From DASXMR01 sp036495525 (lineage in GTDB: Bacteria > Actinomycetota > Actinomycetes > Streptosporangiales > Streptosporangiaceae), in assembly GCA_036495525.1 (NCBI GenBank), contig DASXMR010000060.1, forward strand, positions 62,001 through 126,000: a stretch of 64,000 nt of DNA, given 5' to 3'. This document shows, piece after piece, positions 1-8,372 of the stretch. The translations under genes were made by a program, and so were the position numbers. The notes below the pieces were generated by a model, which had not been told where the DNA came from, ran no database searches, and saw nothing but the letters and a program-made list of their open reading frames with translations. How positions within the stretch are numbered: the stretch's first letter is position 1; the number at the start of each line of letters is the position of its first letter.

Positions 1-157
1 GCAGCAGGCTCCATGGCCGCCCGCCGAGTGACGCCGGCGCTGGCCCGACCACGGTGAGGTCAGGGCCACCCGGCCGGCCAGACAGTTCCCTGGCGACGCT
101 GACCGTCAGATCGACCGGCCCGCCCAGATCCTGGGTCAGCAGCAGCACGACCCTCAC
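1..157 (-). CDS. Glycosyltransferase, N-terminal fragment (cut by window start)
   Basis: The minus strand reads from a GTG at 157 to the window edge without a stop. The GTG overlaps the TGA of the deacetylase at 154-156 as GTGA, the same coupling seen between the two genes upstream. The first residues are VRVVLLLTQDLGGPVDL, then a stretch with ARELSGR and DLTVVGPAP. A hydrophobic strand followed by a Gly-rich turn, a helix and a second hydrophobic strand is how GT-B (family 4-like) glycosyltransferases begin. Only 52 residues are visible, so the family is inferred from this pattern and from the polysaccharide context; other Rossmann-type proteins are possible. Confidence 0.55.
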   Translation of the reverse strand, partial: MRVVLLLTQDLGGPVDLTVSVARELSGRPGGPDLTVVGPAPASLGGRPWSLL

Positions 158-918
158 CGCCGGCGGCCCGCCCGCTTGATCGCGTCGAGCGGCCCGAGCG
201 CGTTCAGGCCGCCGGCGATCGCCGCTCGCCAGGTGGCGTCGCTGAAGTCCTCGGCGAAGCTGCGCGGAATCCGCAGCGCCGCGGAGGACGGCCGCCACCA
301 GCCAGAGTCGGACGTCACGGCGGAAGTGAAGCCAGCCGACCTGACCGCCTGCTCGACGCGGCGGTCCAGCAGGCCAGCCGGGTACGCGAACGACGTCACG
401 GGCCCGCCGATGAGATCCTCGAGGTCGTCTTTGCTGCCCTGAACCTCGCCTTCAAGCTCACCAGTTCCGCAGGCACGCAGATCGCAGTGGGTGCGGCTGT
501 GCGCGCCGATCGTGATGCCGCTGGCTGCCATCTCCAGCAACTGGCCCTTGGTCATGTAGCCGGGCCTGCCGAGCAGGCGGCTTGGCGCGTACAGCGTGGC
601 AGGAAGCTGATGGTCAGTGAGCGGGCCGAGCGCGTAGGCGTGGTTGTCGGCCCACGCGTCATCGAACGTCAGCACTACCGCGCGGGAACGCCGCCGCCCG
701 CTGGTCAGCACCGACCCGGCCGCTTCGAGGCGCAGGACCGGAAAGTGCTGCCGGTGCTCGGTCAGGATCTGCATCTGGCGGGCAAAGACAGCCGGCGGAA
801 CGGCGAGCTTTCCGCCTTCGGTGTCGAGCCGGTGCCAGCCGAGCACGGCCACGGCGGGACCGAGCGGCAGCGGCCACCCGGCCCGCAGCCGCACGGCGAG
901 CTCTACTTCCTTCCTCAC
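154..918 (-). CDS. Polysaccharide deacetylase (NodB/CE4 family)
   Basis: A protein of 254 residues with the CE4 NodB signature: motif 1 VVLTFDDAW (the two Asp residues), motif 2 GAHSRTHCDL (metal-binding His-x3-His) and a FAYPAG motif further on. Members remove N- or O-acetyl groups from cell-surface or secreted polysaccharides using a divalent metal. I chose the GTG at 918, which overlaps the stop of the upstream polymerase as GTGA; the longer open frame to 1038 adds 40 low-complexity Arg/Ala residues inside the upstream gene. No clear signal peptide is visible, so the site of action is uncertain. It lies between a Wzy-like polymerase and a glycosyltransferase, and likely modifies the glycan made by this locus. 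Confidence 0.85.
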   Translation of the reverse strand: MRKEVELAVRLRAGWPLPLGPAVAVLGWHRLDTEGGKLAVPPAVFARQMQILTEHRQHFPVLRLEAAGSVLTSGRRRSRAVVLTFDDAWADNHAYALGPLTDHQLPATLYAPSRLLGRPGYMTKGQLLEMAASGITIGAHSRTHCDLRACGTGELEGEVQGSKDDLEDLIGGPVTSFAYPAGLLDRRVEQAVRSAGFTSAVTSDSGWWRPSSAALRIPRSFAEDFSDATWRAAIAGGLNALGPLDAIKRAGRRR

Positions 919-2360
919 CGCTGGCCGCCCGGCACCAGCGACCGCGCCTCCGGCGAGCTCGCACCTGCGGGGCGCTGCCGCGGCGTGCGCTCCTGCGCAC
1001 CGCGAGCCAGGCTCGCGGCCACGGCGGGCAGGAACCACAAGGGCGGGTAGTACTGCTCTGCGAGAAAGAGCGCGCCGACGGCCGCCACCACGAACCCGGC
1101 CGCCAGGGCGGCCTGCAGCTGGTCCGTGCGTTTGTCGCCGGGGAAACGGCGGCGCAGATCAGACCAGGACAAAGCGAGGTAACCGAGGAAGAACGCCAAT
1201 CCGGGGGCACCCTGCTCGGCGAGGATGACCAGGTACGCCTCCTCGCCGCTGATGGTCAGGATGTTCGACGGGAACGGAAGGCTCTGACCTGCGGAAGGCG
1301 CGAACTGGTAATACCGGTAGACGAAGTTGCCCGGGCCAACGCCGGTGATCGGATCGCGCTCGAATTCTCGCAGCTCAACCTTGTAGTAGCCGAGGCGTAC
1401 GTCAATGTTGCGCTGCGCCACGTAGGACTTCTGCCCGAGCGCCGTCTGGATAAGCTGCGGCGACGCCAGCACGACAACCCCGGCCACCACGCCCAGGCAG
1501 GCCAGCACCGTGACCAGCCAGCGCAGGCGCAGGCGGCCGGCCACGACAGCCCAGACGCTGGCGACGGCCAGCCCCACCAGCGCGCTCCTGGAGAACGTCA
1601 CCAGGGTGCAGGTCAGGATCAGGGCCAGGGCCACGGCCCACGTCGCCCTGGCCCACCGGGAGGCCGCCCAGCGCAGCTGGTAAATCGCGAGCGGGACCGT
1701 GCTAGAGAGCAGGAAGCCGAAGTCGTTGGGGTCCTGGATCGGGCCAGACGCCCGGGGGAGGTGCTGCCCGAAGAAGGCGACAAGGCCGACGAAACTGGCC
1801 ACGGCTGCCGCCGCGACCGCGACACTCACCAGGACATCGGCCTTCCGCCGGTCCCCCCTGACCGTCTGAATCACCAGGAAGAAGAGAGTGGCGAAGGTCA
1901 GGTACCTGAGTGAGGTAACCAGCGCCGCCTTGTCGCTGCGCGCGGCGAAGATCGATATCCCGGTCCACAGCAGGAAGGCGCCGATGAGCCACAGCTGGCG
2001 GGCGCCGAGTACCCGCCGCCGGTTCACGGCCCAGTCCAGGCCCCAGGCCATGACGGCAACGGCGCCGAGGCCCTTGTCGATCGTGATGATTCCCGCGCCG
2101 TGGTTCAGGTAGGCGTTGAAGAAGAAACTGGCCGCCAGCACTGCCACCGCCAGGTCGAGCCGGAAGAGCAGCAGGCCGACGGCAAGGACGAGCGCGATTG
2201 CCGCCAGGATGAACTCGGCCCAGTTTCCGACGGCCATCGCGATCAGGGCGAGCGCCAGGGTGGCACCGCCAAGGAACAGCAGCATCTGGCGGCTGCGCCG
2301 TCCGGCTGGCCCGGCCAGCCAGCGGGCAGCGTCCAGCACATCGGCCCCCCATGCCGCCAC
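915..2360 (-). CDS. O-antigen ligase/polymerase-like membrane protein (Wzy/WaaL family)
   Basis: A 481-residue polytopic membrane protein with about ten hydrophobic segments and one large outside loop (about residues 300-370) containing YYKVELREF and GVGPGNFVYRY, the usual layout of Wzy_C/O-antigen ligase proteins (PF04932 type). These enzymes polymerise repeat units or transfer lipid-linked glycan chains at the outer membrane face. A GTG at 2360 starts the frame, and the stop overlaps the deacetylase start as GTGA, so the minus-strand genes form one coupled operon. It is divergent from the flippase gene across a short intergenic region. Sequence alone cannot separate a polymerase from a ligase; a flippase nearby and no second polymerase favour the polymerase role. 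Confidence 0.8.
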   Translation of the reverse strand: MAAWGADVLDAARWLAGPAGRRSRQMLLFLGGATLALALIAMAVGNWAEFILAAIALVLAVGLLLFRLDLAVAVLAASFFFNAYLNHGAGIITIDKGLGAVAVMAWGLDWAVNRRRVLGARQLWLIGAFLLWTGISIFAARSDKAALVTSLRYLTFATLFFLVIQTVRGDRRKADVLVSVAVAAAAVASFVGLVAFFGQHLPRASGPIQDPNDFGFLLSSTVPLAIYQLRWAASRWARATWAVALALILTCTLVTFSRSALVGLAVASVWAVVAGRLRLRWLVTVLACLGVVAGVVVLASPQLIQTALGQKSYVAQRNIDVRLGYYKVELREFERDPITGVGPGNFVYRYYQFAPSAGQSLPFPSNILTISGEEAYLVILAEQGAPGLAFFLGYLALSWSDLRRRFPGDKRTDQLQAALAAGFVVAAVGALFLAEQYYPPLWFLPAVAASLARGAQERTPRQRPAGASSPEARSLVPGGQR

Positions 2361-2543
2361 CTCGTTAGACTAGTTCAGCTGTCAGACGAAGGGGAGCGCC
2401 AGCAATGCCGCTGGCCAGGGCCATGATGCCGGGGGGCTTGGAGTGTCGCACGGTGTCCGCGATCCCGCGAGGCGTGAGCGATAAATACCGCTGACCCTGC
2501 AGGGCCGGGCGGCCGGACCAAGGCCGCGCGGGGAGCCCTGTGG
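2361..2543. promoter_or_regulatory. Divergent intergenic region between the polymerase and flippase genes
   Basis: About 180 bp separate the minus-strand polymerase start from the flippase coding region. The stretch near 2362-2390 is less GC-rich than its surroundings and may hold the promoters. A short frame from GTG 2474 (VSDKYR) ends at TGA 2492-2494 and is in a different frame from the flippase. No clear operator repeat was seen. Confidence 0.35.
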
Positions 2544-2582
2544 CTGTCGGTCGGCTCCTGGGGAGCCAAGGGCGCGCAGACC

Positions 2583-4823
2583 GTGATGCTCCTGGTACTG
2601 GCCAGGGCCCTGGCACCGTCGCAGTTCGGGATACTCGCGGTAGCGGCGCTCACCTACAACGTCCTGCAGGCCATCAGCCAGATAGGCGTCGCCGACGCCC
2701 TCACCTACCAGCAGGACCAGATCGAGGAAGCCTCAAGGACAGCCCTGTCGATGCTGCTGATCGCTGGTGCGATCCTGACGGCCGGGACCTGGGTGCTGGC
2801 GCCGTTGATCGCGGCTTTCTTCCACAGCCCCGAGGCAACGTTCGTGCTCCGGGGATTCGCGCTCGGCATACCTTTTGATGCCGCGGCTCAGGTGTCGGTA
2901 GGGCGGCTGACGCGCGCGCTGAGCTTCCCTCGCCGATCCGTCACAGATGCGCTGCCTTCGGCTCTCGGCGCGGTGGTGACCATCGTCGTGGTGGTCGCCG
3001 GCCACCCGCTCGGTGGACTGGTAGCTGGCCAGATCGTCGGCTCTGTCACCCTGTTCGTGCTCGCCATGCTGCTAGGGCCGCGCTGCTGGCCTGGCTGGAA
3101 CCCGCAGCTGGCCCGCCGGCTGCTGTCCTACGGCGGCTACCTGAGCGCCGCTGACCTCGTCAACTTCGGGCTCCTCAACGTGGACTACATCATCGTCGGG
3201 CACGTCCTCGGACCGGGGCCGCTCGGCATCTACTCACTCGCCTACCGGATCTGCTTCATGCCCTACCTATCGATCCCGTTTGTGGCCAATGGCGCGGTGT
3301 TCCCCTACTACTGCAGGCTGCGGACGCGTCAGGCCCTCGCCCAGACCGCGGCGAACGTCTTCTCCGTCATCAACGCGCTGAGCATCCCCTGGTTCGCCGG
3401 CCTTGTCCTGTTCGCGGGTGATATCACGGTCCTGGGGGCAAAATGGGCTCCCGCGACGGGCGCGGTGCAGTTCCTGGCGGTGTACGCGCTGTTCCTCTCG
3501 CTGATACTGACCGCGCTGCAGGTGCTCAAGGCGGTGGGGCGCAGCGATCTGGTCTTTGCCTCCCGTATCGTGCACCTCGCCATCCTGACCGGCGTGCTGC
3601 TCGCGACGGTGCATGCGGGTATCACCGTCGTCGCGCTTGACCAGGCCGTCGTGGCCGGCGTCGTAGCGGTGGGCGCCTGCGCGTGGACGGTGCACTACGG
3701 GCAGGTGCGTCCGGCGGCCATCGCCCGCTCCGTCGGCCTCCCGGCGCTCGGCGTGCTGGGCATGATCCCGGTCGCCCTGCTCAGCCGGCTGCCCTGGCTG
3801 GCTGATGGGCCGCCGCTGATCTCGCTGCTCATCCTCGCCCCGCTGGCGCTGGCGGTGTACGCCGTGATCATGCTGGCGGTCATGCCCGAGCCGCTTCGTA
3901 AGGGCTGGGCGGCGCTGCGCGGCCGGTCCTCAACCGGGACGGACGAATCCTCAGGCGGCACAGCGGAGAGTAGTCACCCGGCTCGTCCTGGTGAGCCGCA
4001 GGTAAGCTCGGCAGTCGCAGATCGGCAGGCGGGAGGCCGAAAGGTGGATGATCCTGCGGTGCGGCCGGCCTCGTACCGGGTCAGTCATCTCGGCGCGGAC
4101 AAGGCGCGGTCCTATGACGAGGATCTCTGGGACCCCGGGGCCGCGAAGGGGCTCGACTGGCTGGTTGAGCGCCAGCTGCTGGCCGGCATCCTGGACTCCG
4201 GGGAGATGCCTGCCCCGCGAGCCGCTGCGGACTTTGCCTGCGGCACTGGCCGGGTCCTTGAGCTTCTCGGCAGCTACGTCGCCGCGCCGGTCGGTATCGA
4301 CATTTCCCCCGACATGCTCGCCCTGGCGAGGGACCGGTGCCCGGACGCCACCATCGTCCTCGGCGACGTGACCGCCACGCCCGGCCTGGCTCCCGGGCCC
4401 TTCGATCTCATCACCGCGTTCCGCTTTTTCCTCAACGCCGAACCCGCGCTGCGCAGCCAGGCGCTGGGGTGGATGCGGTCTTCGCTGCGGCCGGGCGGTG
4501 TGCTCGTGGCGAATTTTCACCTCAACCCGCGCAGCATCCGGGGAACCTACCTGCGGCTTCGGATGCCTGCGGCCACCCGTCCGCCGATGGTATCGATCGG
4601 CAGCGCCCGCCAGCTGTTCGAGACCCACGGCTTCCACGTTCGCCAGGTGCTCGGCTACAGCTATCTGCCTTACCGCCGCGCTGGCCGCGCCCTGCGGGCA
4701 CCACTCGCCCGGCGGGCGGCGGAGACACGGCTGGCCGGACGCGGTCCATTCCGCCCGGTGGCGGGCAGCTTCCTCATCGTGGCGTCGCCCAGGCCGACCG
4801 GGCCCGGCGATTCAGCACCATGA
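2583..4823 (+). CDS. Wzx-like polysaccharide flippase fused in frame to a SAM-dependent methyltransferase
   Basis: The 746-residue frame has two parts. Residues 1 to about 455 form many membrane segments typical of MOP-superfamily flippases (PF13440 type), with ARALAPSQFGILA at the start, a variant of the usual LARxLGPxxFG signature. Residues about 488-746 are a soluble class I methyltransferase with the SAM loop ADFACGTGRVLELL and GIDISPDML, close to the galactosamine-forming/mycinamicin-type methyltransferases. No stop separates them. GTG 4044 (residue 488) is preceded by GGGAGG seven bases upstream, so the methyltransferase may also be made separately. The flippase start is unclear: homology-like sequence (GALWLSVGSWGAKG) runs upstream of GTG 2583, where only CTG codons (2538, 2544) are available; CTG 2544 has GGGAG eight bases upstream. 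The stop overlaps the next gene as ATGA. Confidence 0.8.
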   Translation: MMLLVLARALAPSQFGILAVAALTYNVLQAISQIGVADALTYQQDQIEEASRTALSMLLIAGAILTAGTWVLAPLIAAFFHSPEATFVLRGFALGIPFDAAAQVSVGRLTRALSFPRRSVTDALPSALGAVVTIVVVVAGHPLGGLVAGQIVGSVTLFVLAMLLGPRCWPGWNPQLARRLLSYGGYLSAADLVNFGLLNVDYIIVGHVLGPGPLGIYSLAYRICFMPYLSIPFVANGAVFPYYCRLRTRQALAQTAANVFSVINALSIPWFAGLVLFAGDITVLGAKWAPATGAVQFLAVYALFLSLILTALQVLKAVGRSDLVFASRIVHLAILTGVLLATVHAGITVVALDQAVVAGVVAVGACAWTVHYGQVRPAAIARSVGLPALGVLGMIPVALLSRLPWLADGPPLISLLILAPLALAVYAVIMLAVMPEPLRKGWAALRGRSSTGTDESSGGTAESSHPARPGEPQVSSAVADRQAGGRKVDDPAVRPASYRVSHLGADKARSYDEDLWDPGAAKGLDWLVERQLLAGILDSGEMPAPRAAADFACGTGRVLELLGSYVAAPVGIDISPDMLALARDRCPDATIVLGDVTATPGLAPGPFDLITAFRFFLNAEPALRSQALGWMRSSLRPGGVLVANFHLNPRSIRGTYLRLRMPAATRPPMVSIGSARQLFETHGFHVRQVLGYSYLPYRRAGRALRAPLARRAAETRLAGRGPFRPVAGSFLIVASPRPTGPGDSAP

Positions 4824-6283
4824 GTCCTGCAGCCCGTTACGGCCCGGTGCCATCCACCCGCATCGCGGCCGAAGCTGCCCGGCATCCCGCGGCATGGCGG
4901 TTCCTGCTTCCCCGCCACGTTGCCGGGCAGGTTGTCCTGGCCAATCTCGAGCCGATCGCGCTCCGGAACCTGCTGCGCTCCTACCCGTCGGCGGTGGTAC
5001 TCGGCCGGTCCCTCGCTGACCTGCGAGGGCTCGAGCGTGCCGTGCTCTGGGACGGTCGTCGGGCGCCGCTGCGGCCTGGCAGTATCGCGCTGGCGGTCTT
5101 CGATGATCGCGACCGGATGTGCGGCCAGGCGCTGGATTTCGCCATGGCCGCGGACGGCGAGCGGGCTTCGATCGTCTCGTCATCCCGCCCGTACCGCTTC
5201 GCCTTGTTCCCGACCCCCGAGCAGCTGCGCTGCGTGATCGGCCGCGGCTGGCCGCTGACGCTGGACGGATCACCCCGCCGCTGGGCTGGATACTGGCTGG
5301 CCAGCACGCCGATGTGGCGTTATCTCGGCCGATCAGGGCTGGCCCTGCGCGGCATCCGGGGCAGTGTGGTCGAGCACGTACTCGATCAGGTCAGCGGCGA
5401 GGCCGGTGGCCAGGCCGAGCTGCGCGGCCTCATCGCCGGGCGCGGGCTCGGACAGCTCACGCTGCGGGTTCGCTGCTCGCATGGCGACCTCGCCGTCAGG
5501 GTGGCCACCAGCCAGGAGAGCGTACGCAGGCTTGCCAATCACCAGCGAGTCCTGGCCCAGATGCCGGCTCGGCTCGGGTCACGGCAGAATCAGCTGGCCT
5601 TTCCCGAGACACTCGCCTCCGGCTCGGCCGAGGGCATCTCCTGGACCGCCGAGCGGTGGATCCGGAGCCCGGCCCTGCGCGCGAGCCGCTCCTACCGGCC
5701 AGCCGATAAGAGCTGGGGCGCCCTGCGAGCCATGGCTGACGAACTGGCCAGGGGAGCCCGGACGGGCGCAGCGGGTGCCGGGTGGGCGCGTGCCTGGCTG
5801 TCGGGGCTTGATGCGGTCGCGCCTGACCTGGTGGATGAGGTCGCGCGCGCCCTCGAGCCGATCGAGAGCGCGCGCATGCCGACAGCGTGGTGCCATGGTG
5901 ATCTGTGGCCAGGCAATGTGTTCTTCCGGCGGCCGCCCCGGCCTCCGCTCGTCATCGACTGGGAACGGGCCAGGCCCGACGCGCCGGCCGGGTTCGACGC
6001 CGTCTACGCCGAGGTGTGCCGCAACGTCATCGCCAGGAAAAGCTCCTTCGGCGCGGCGGCCGCCGCTCTGGCCACGGCTCCGTCGCCGGAGCTGGCTGGT
6101 ACCGAGGTGGGGGGCCGGCCGTATCTGGCCTGGCACCGCCATCAGCAGAACGCTCTGCTGCTGGCCACGGTGGTCCACTATGCGACGGGGGAGAACGAGG
6201 GTGGACCCGCCGACAGCTGGACCGCGAGCTGGGGCGAGATAAACGTCCTGCCGATCGTGAGAGTGCTGCGCGCGGCGAGATGA
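4820..6283 (+). CDS. APH-fold kinase-like protein of the polysaccharide locus
   Basis: The frame encodes 487 residues from an ATG overlapping the flippase/methyltransferase stop. The C-terminal half has the aminoglycoside phosphotransferase/choline kinase hallmarks: the catalytic loop WCHGDLWPGNVFF (about residues 357-369) and the metal-binding LVIDWERARPD that stands for DFG. The first 180 residues are a separate domain with alternating hydrophobic strands (AVVLGRSLADL, SIALAVFDD) that could be a degenerate Rossmann or methyltransferase-like fold. The substrate is unknown; in this context a sugar, lipid carrier or glycan end is more likely than an antibiotic. Translation is coupled on both sides (ATGA), so it should be made together with the methyltransferase and the acetyltransferase. 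Confidence 0.75.
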   Translation: MSPAARYGPVPSTRIAAEAARHPAAWRFLLPRHVAGQVVLANLEPIALRNLLRSYPSAVVLGRSLADLRGLERAVLWDGRRAPLRPGSIALAVFDDRDRMCGQALDFAMAADGERASIVSSSRPYRFALFPTPEQLRCVIGRGWPLTLDGSPRRWAGYWLASTPMWRYLGRSGLALRGIRGSVVEHVLDQVSGEAGGQAELRGLIAGRGLGQLTLRVRCSHGDLAVRVATSQESVRRLANHQRVLAQMPARLGSRQNQLAFPETLASGSAEGISWTAERWIRSPALRASRSYRPADKSWGALRAMADELARGARTGAAGAGWARAWLSGLDAVAPDLVDEVARALEPIESARMPTAWCHGDLWPGNVFFRRPPRPPLVIDWERARPDAPAGFDAVYAEVCRNVIARKSSFGAAAAALATAPSPELAGTEVGGRPYLAWHRHQQNALLLATVVHYATGENEGGPADSWTASWGEINVLPIVRVLRAAR

Positions 6284-7323
6284 CAGTGACACCACGCCTT
6301 CTCGTCGTCCCTCAGCTCGGCCGCTGGGCCGCGCCGTGGGACCAGCTTGTCGACGCCTCGCCGCTGCCGACGCCATTCCTGCGGTCCTGGTGGCTGACCG
6401 GCACAGGTGGCTCTCGTTCGAGATTCTTGCTGTCGGTGCAGGACGGGCAGCTGGTGGGCGGCCTAGCGCTGGAGGCTGGCCGCCTGCTTGGTCAGACCTG
6501 CTGGCGCATGTGCGGCGCAGGCTCGTTGTGCCCTGACCACCTGGACCTGCTATCGGCCCCCGGTCATCAGGAGACGGTGGCCGCAGCCGCGCGGGCATGG
6601 CTTCGTCGGCCTGGCGGGCGGATCCTTGATCTGGCTGGCGTGCCCGCCGGCTCTCCGCTGCGAATGATCTTGCCAGCACCCGTCAGCAGCGAGGCCCTTG
6701 CGGTCGCCCCGTGGGCATCTCTGCCCGCCGATCCAAGCTCCTACCTGGCAGCTCGCCCCGCCGGATTCCGCAAGACGCTCAGGAAGGCCACCGCCAGGAT
6801 GGCAGCAGCGGGTGCCTCCCACCGTGCCAACCGGGGCGCTTCGGCAGTCCGCAGCCTGGAGCGGCTCCGGCAGATGCACACCGCCCAGTGGGGATCCCGG
6901 TCTGGCTTCCTCCCCGGCTTCGACCGCTTTGCCGCCGCGTGCCGCCTGGGGGCCGAGGCGGACGAGATCGCGGTGCACGAGATCGCCACGGAGGAAGCGA
7001 TCATCGCCACCATGGTCACCTTCGAGGTGGCAGGACGGCTGAGCCTTTACCAGAGCGCCCGGCTAACCGACTTCCAGTGGCGCGACGTCACGCTGGTATT
7101 GCTCGCCGCAGTTATCTCCGATGCCTGCGAGCGGGGGTTCGCGGAGGTCGACTTCCTGCGCGGCGATGAGTCGTACAAGACGAACTTCGCGTGTCAGCAG
7201 CGGGAACTGGTCAGGCTGCGGACGGCCACGACGGCCGCCGGGCGGGCCATCCTCGCGGCTGACTCCCTCGTCCGTTCGGCCAGGTCTGCGGCTGCCCGGT
7301 CAGTCCTGCGCATGCGCCGCTAG
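6280..7323 (+). CDS. CelD/BcsL-type GNAT acetyltransferase
   Basis: The frame encodes 347 residues from an ATG overlapping the kinase stop (ATGA). The region around residues 150-300 matches the Acetyltransf_6 (PF13480) pattern: SYLAARPAGFRKTLRKA, a segment ending in QMHTAQWGSRSGF, the strand-helix of GNAT folds and a late VDFLRGDESYKTNFA motif, the (F/L)xxGxxxYK signature of CelD-like and FemAB-like proteins. Such proteins acylate sugars during cellulose or exopolysaccharide synthesis in the cytoplasm. It ends 23 bp before the convergent GT2 gene, so it is the last gene of the plus-strand operon flippase/methyltransferase-kinase-acetyltransferase. Confidence 0.8.
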   Translation: MTVTPRLLVVPQLGRWAAPWDQLVDASPLPTPFLRSWWLTGTGGSRSRFLLSVQDGQLVGGLALEAGRLLGQTCWRMCGAGSLCPDHLDLLSAPGHQETVAAAARAWLRRPGGRILDLAGVPAGSPLRMILPAPVSSEALAVAPWASLPADPSSYLAARPAGFRKTLRKATARMAAAGASHRANRGASAVRSLERLRQMHTAQWGSRSGFLPGFDRFAAACRLGAEADEIAVHEIATEEAIIATMVTFEVAGRLSLYQSARLTDFQWRDVTLVLLAAVISDACERGFAEVDFLRGDESYKTNFACQQRELVRLRTATTAAGRAILAADSLVRSARSAAARSVLRMRR

Positions 7324-7346
7324 CAGGTATTCCGTCGGCGTTGCTG

Positions 7347-8372
7347 TCAGCTGCGGCGCTCGTGGGCCTCGACGGCGCCAGGCACGACGTCCGCGTCGCG
7401 CTGCCGGGCGCCCGTCCGCCACTTGCGCGACCGGGTCAGGTGTTCCAGCCGGGCGCTGGTGACCGGGGCTAGCGCGAAAGCCAGCAAGCCGACCGCGTCG
7501 CGGGCTCCGCCCGCTGGCAGGCCGGCCAGGGCGACGCGACGTGCCTGGCTGCCATGCCGTCGGGAGGCCATATCGGCGGCGCGATAGAAGCTCAGCTTCC
7601 CCCGCAGAGCCCGCAGGCCAGCCCGGGCGGCGGCGGCCTCACCGGGCGAGCGCGCGGCTCGCAGGGCTGCGGTCAGCACCGCGATCCCGCCCTGCGCGGT
7701 CACCGCCGGGTCCGCTGACCGGCTGTCGGGGCGGACGCGGTGGATGGCCGTCGGGTGAGACGTGACCGTCAGCCGGGCACCGGCCCGCACCATCCGAATC
7801 CAGAGATCCCAGTCCTCACTGTGGTAATCCCGGAAGCCGCCCACGGCCTCGTAGAGCTCGCGGGAGAAGAAGCCGAAGTTGACGAAGTTGCGCCGCAGCA
7901 GGGCGTTCAGTTGTGACGACGGCCGGCCGGTCACCCCGCGCGGCCGGCCCGGCGGCTCGAGCCCCGCGCCGGGAACCCAGCGCATTTCCCTGGCGCTGAC
8001 GAGCCCTGGACAGGCACGGTGCGCGGCGAGCATGGTCTCCAGATGGTCAGGAAGAACGAGGTCGTCCGCATCAAGCATGGCCAGCAGCGGTTCCCTGGCG
8101 GCCTGGATGGCACCATGCCGGGCGGCGGCAGGTCCGTGATTCGACCGCTGCCTGATGATCTCGAGCGGCAGGCGGCTCTGCCACCGGCGGGCTATCTCGA
8201 CCGTGTCGTCGCTTGAGCCATCGTCGGCGACGATGACAGAGCCTGGCATGACCCGCTGGCCCGCCACCGAGGCCAGCGCCTGGCCGAGATAGGCGGAGCT
8301 GTTGAAGGCCGGGATGACCACCGCGATGTCGGCAGGACGCTCGGCACTGAATTCGTGCGGAGTCAAGGCCAT
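7347..8372 (-). CDS. Family 2 glycosyltransferase
   Basis: A 341-residue GT-A glycosyltransferase. The nucleotide-sugar site is seen as IAVVIPAFNSSAYL near residue 17, VADDGSSDDT near residue 50 and the DxD-type LDADD at residues 100-104; the HSEDWDLWIRM segment near residue 187 holds the catalytic ED motif. It should add one sugar to a lipid-linked intermediate at the inner membrane face. The C-terminal 100 residues are Arg/Ala-rich with a hydrophobic helix (DAVGLLAFALAPV) that may associate with the membrane. It is convergent with the acetyltransferase gene. Upstream on the same strand, 8393-8491 reads as a short open stretch ending GPPIQVFGCVITGYGRR, possibly the tail of a lost gene. Confidence 0.85.
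   Translation of the reverse strand: MALTPHEFSAERPADIAVVIPAFNSSAYLGQALASVAGQRVMPGSVIVADDGSSDDTVEIARRWQSRLPLEIIRQRSNHGPAAARHGAIQAAREPLLAMLDADDLVLPDHLETMLAAHRACPGLVSAREMRWVPGAGLEPPGRPRGVTGRPSSQLNALLRRNFVNFGFFSRELYEAVGGFRDYHSEDWDLWIRMVRAGARLTVTSHPTAIHRVRPDSRSADPAVTAQGGIAVLTAALRAARSPGEAAAARAGLRALRGKLSFYRAADMASRRHGSQARRVALAGLPAGGARDAVGLLAFALAPVTSARLEHLTRSRKWRTGARQRDADVVPGAVEAHERRS

Noticed and set aside
2474..2583. Flippase starting at GTG 2474 (VSDKYR) with frameshifts
   Set aside because: Joining this start to the flippase through the intervening LTLQGRAAG stretch needs changes through all three frames; this is too many to assert without resequencing.
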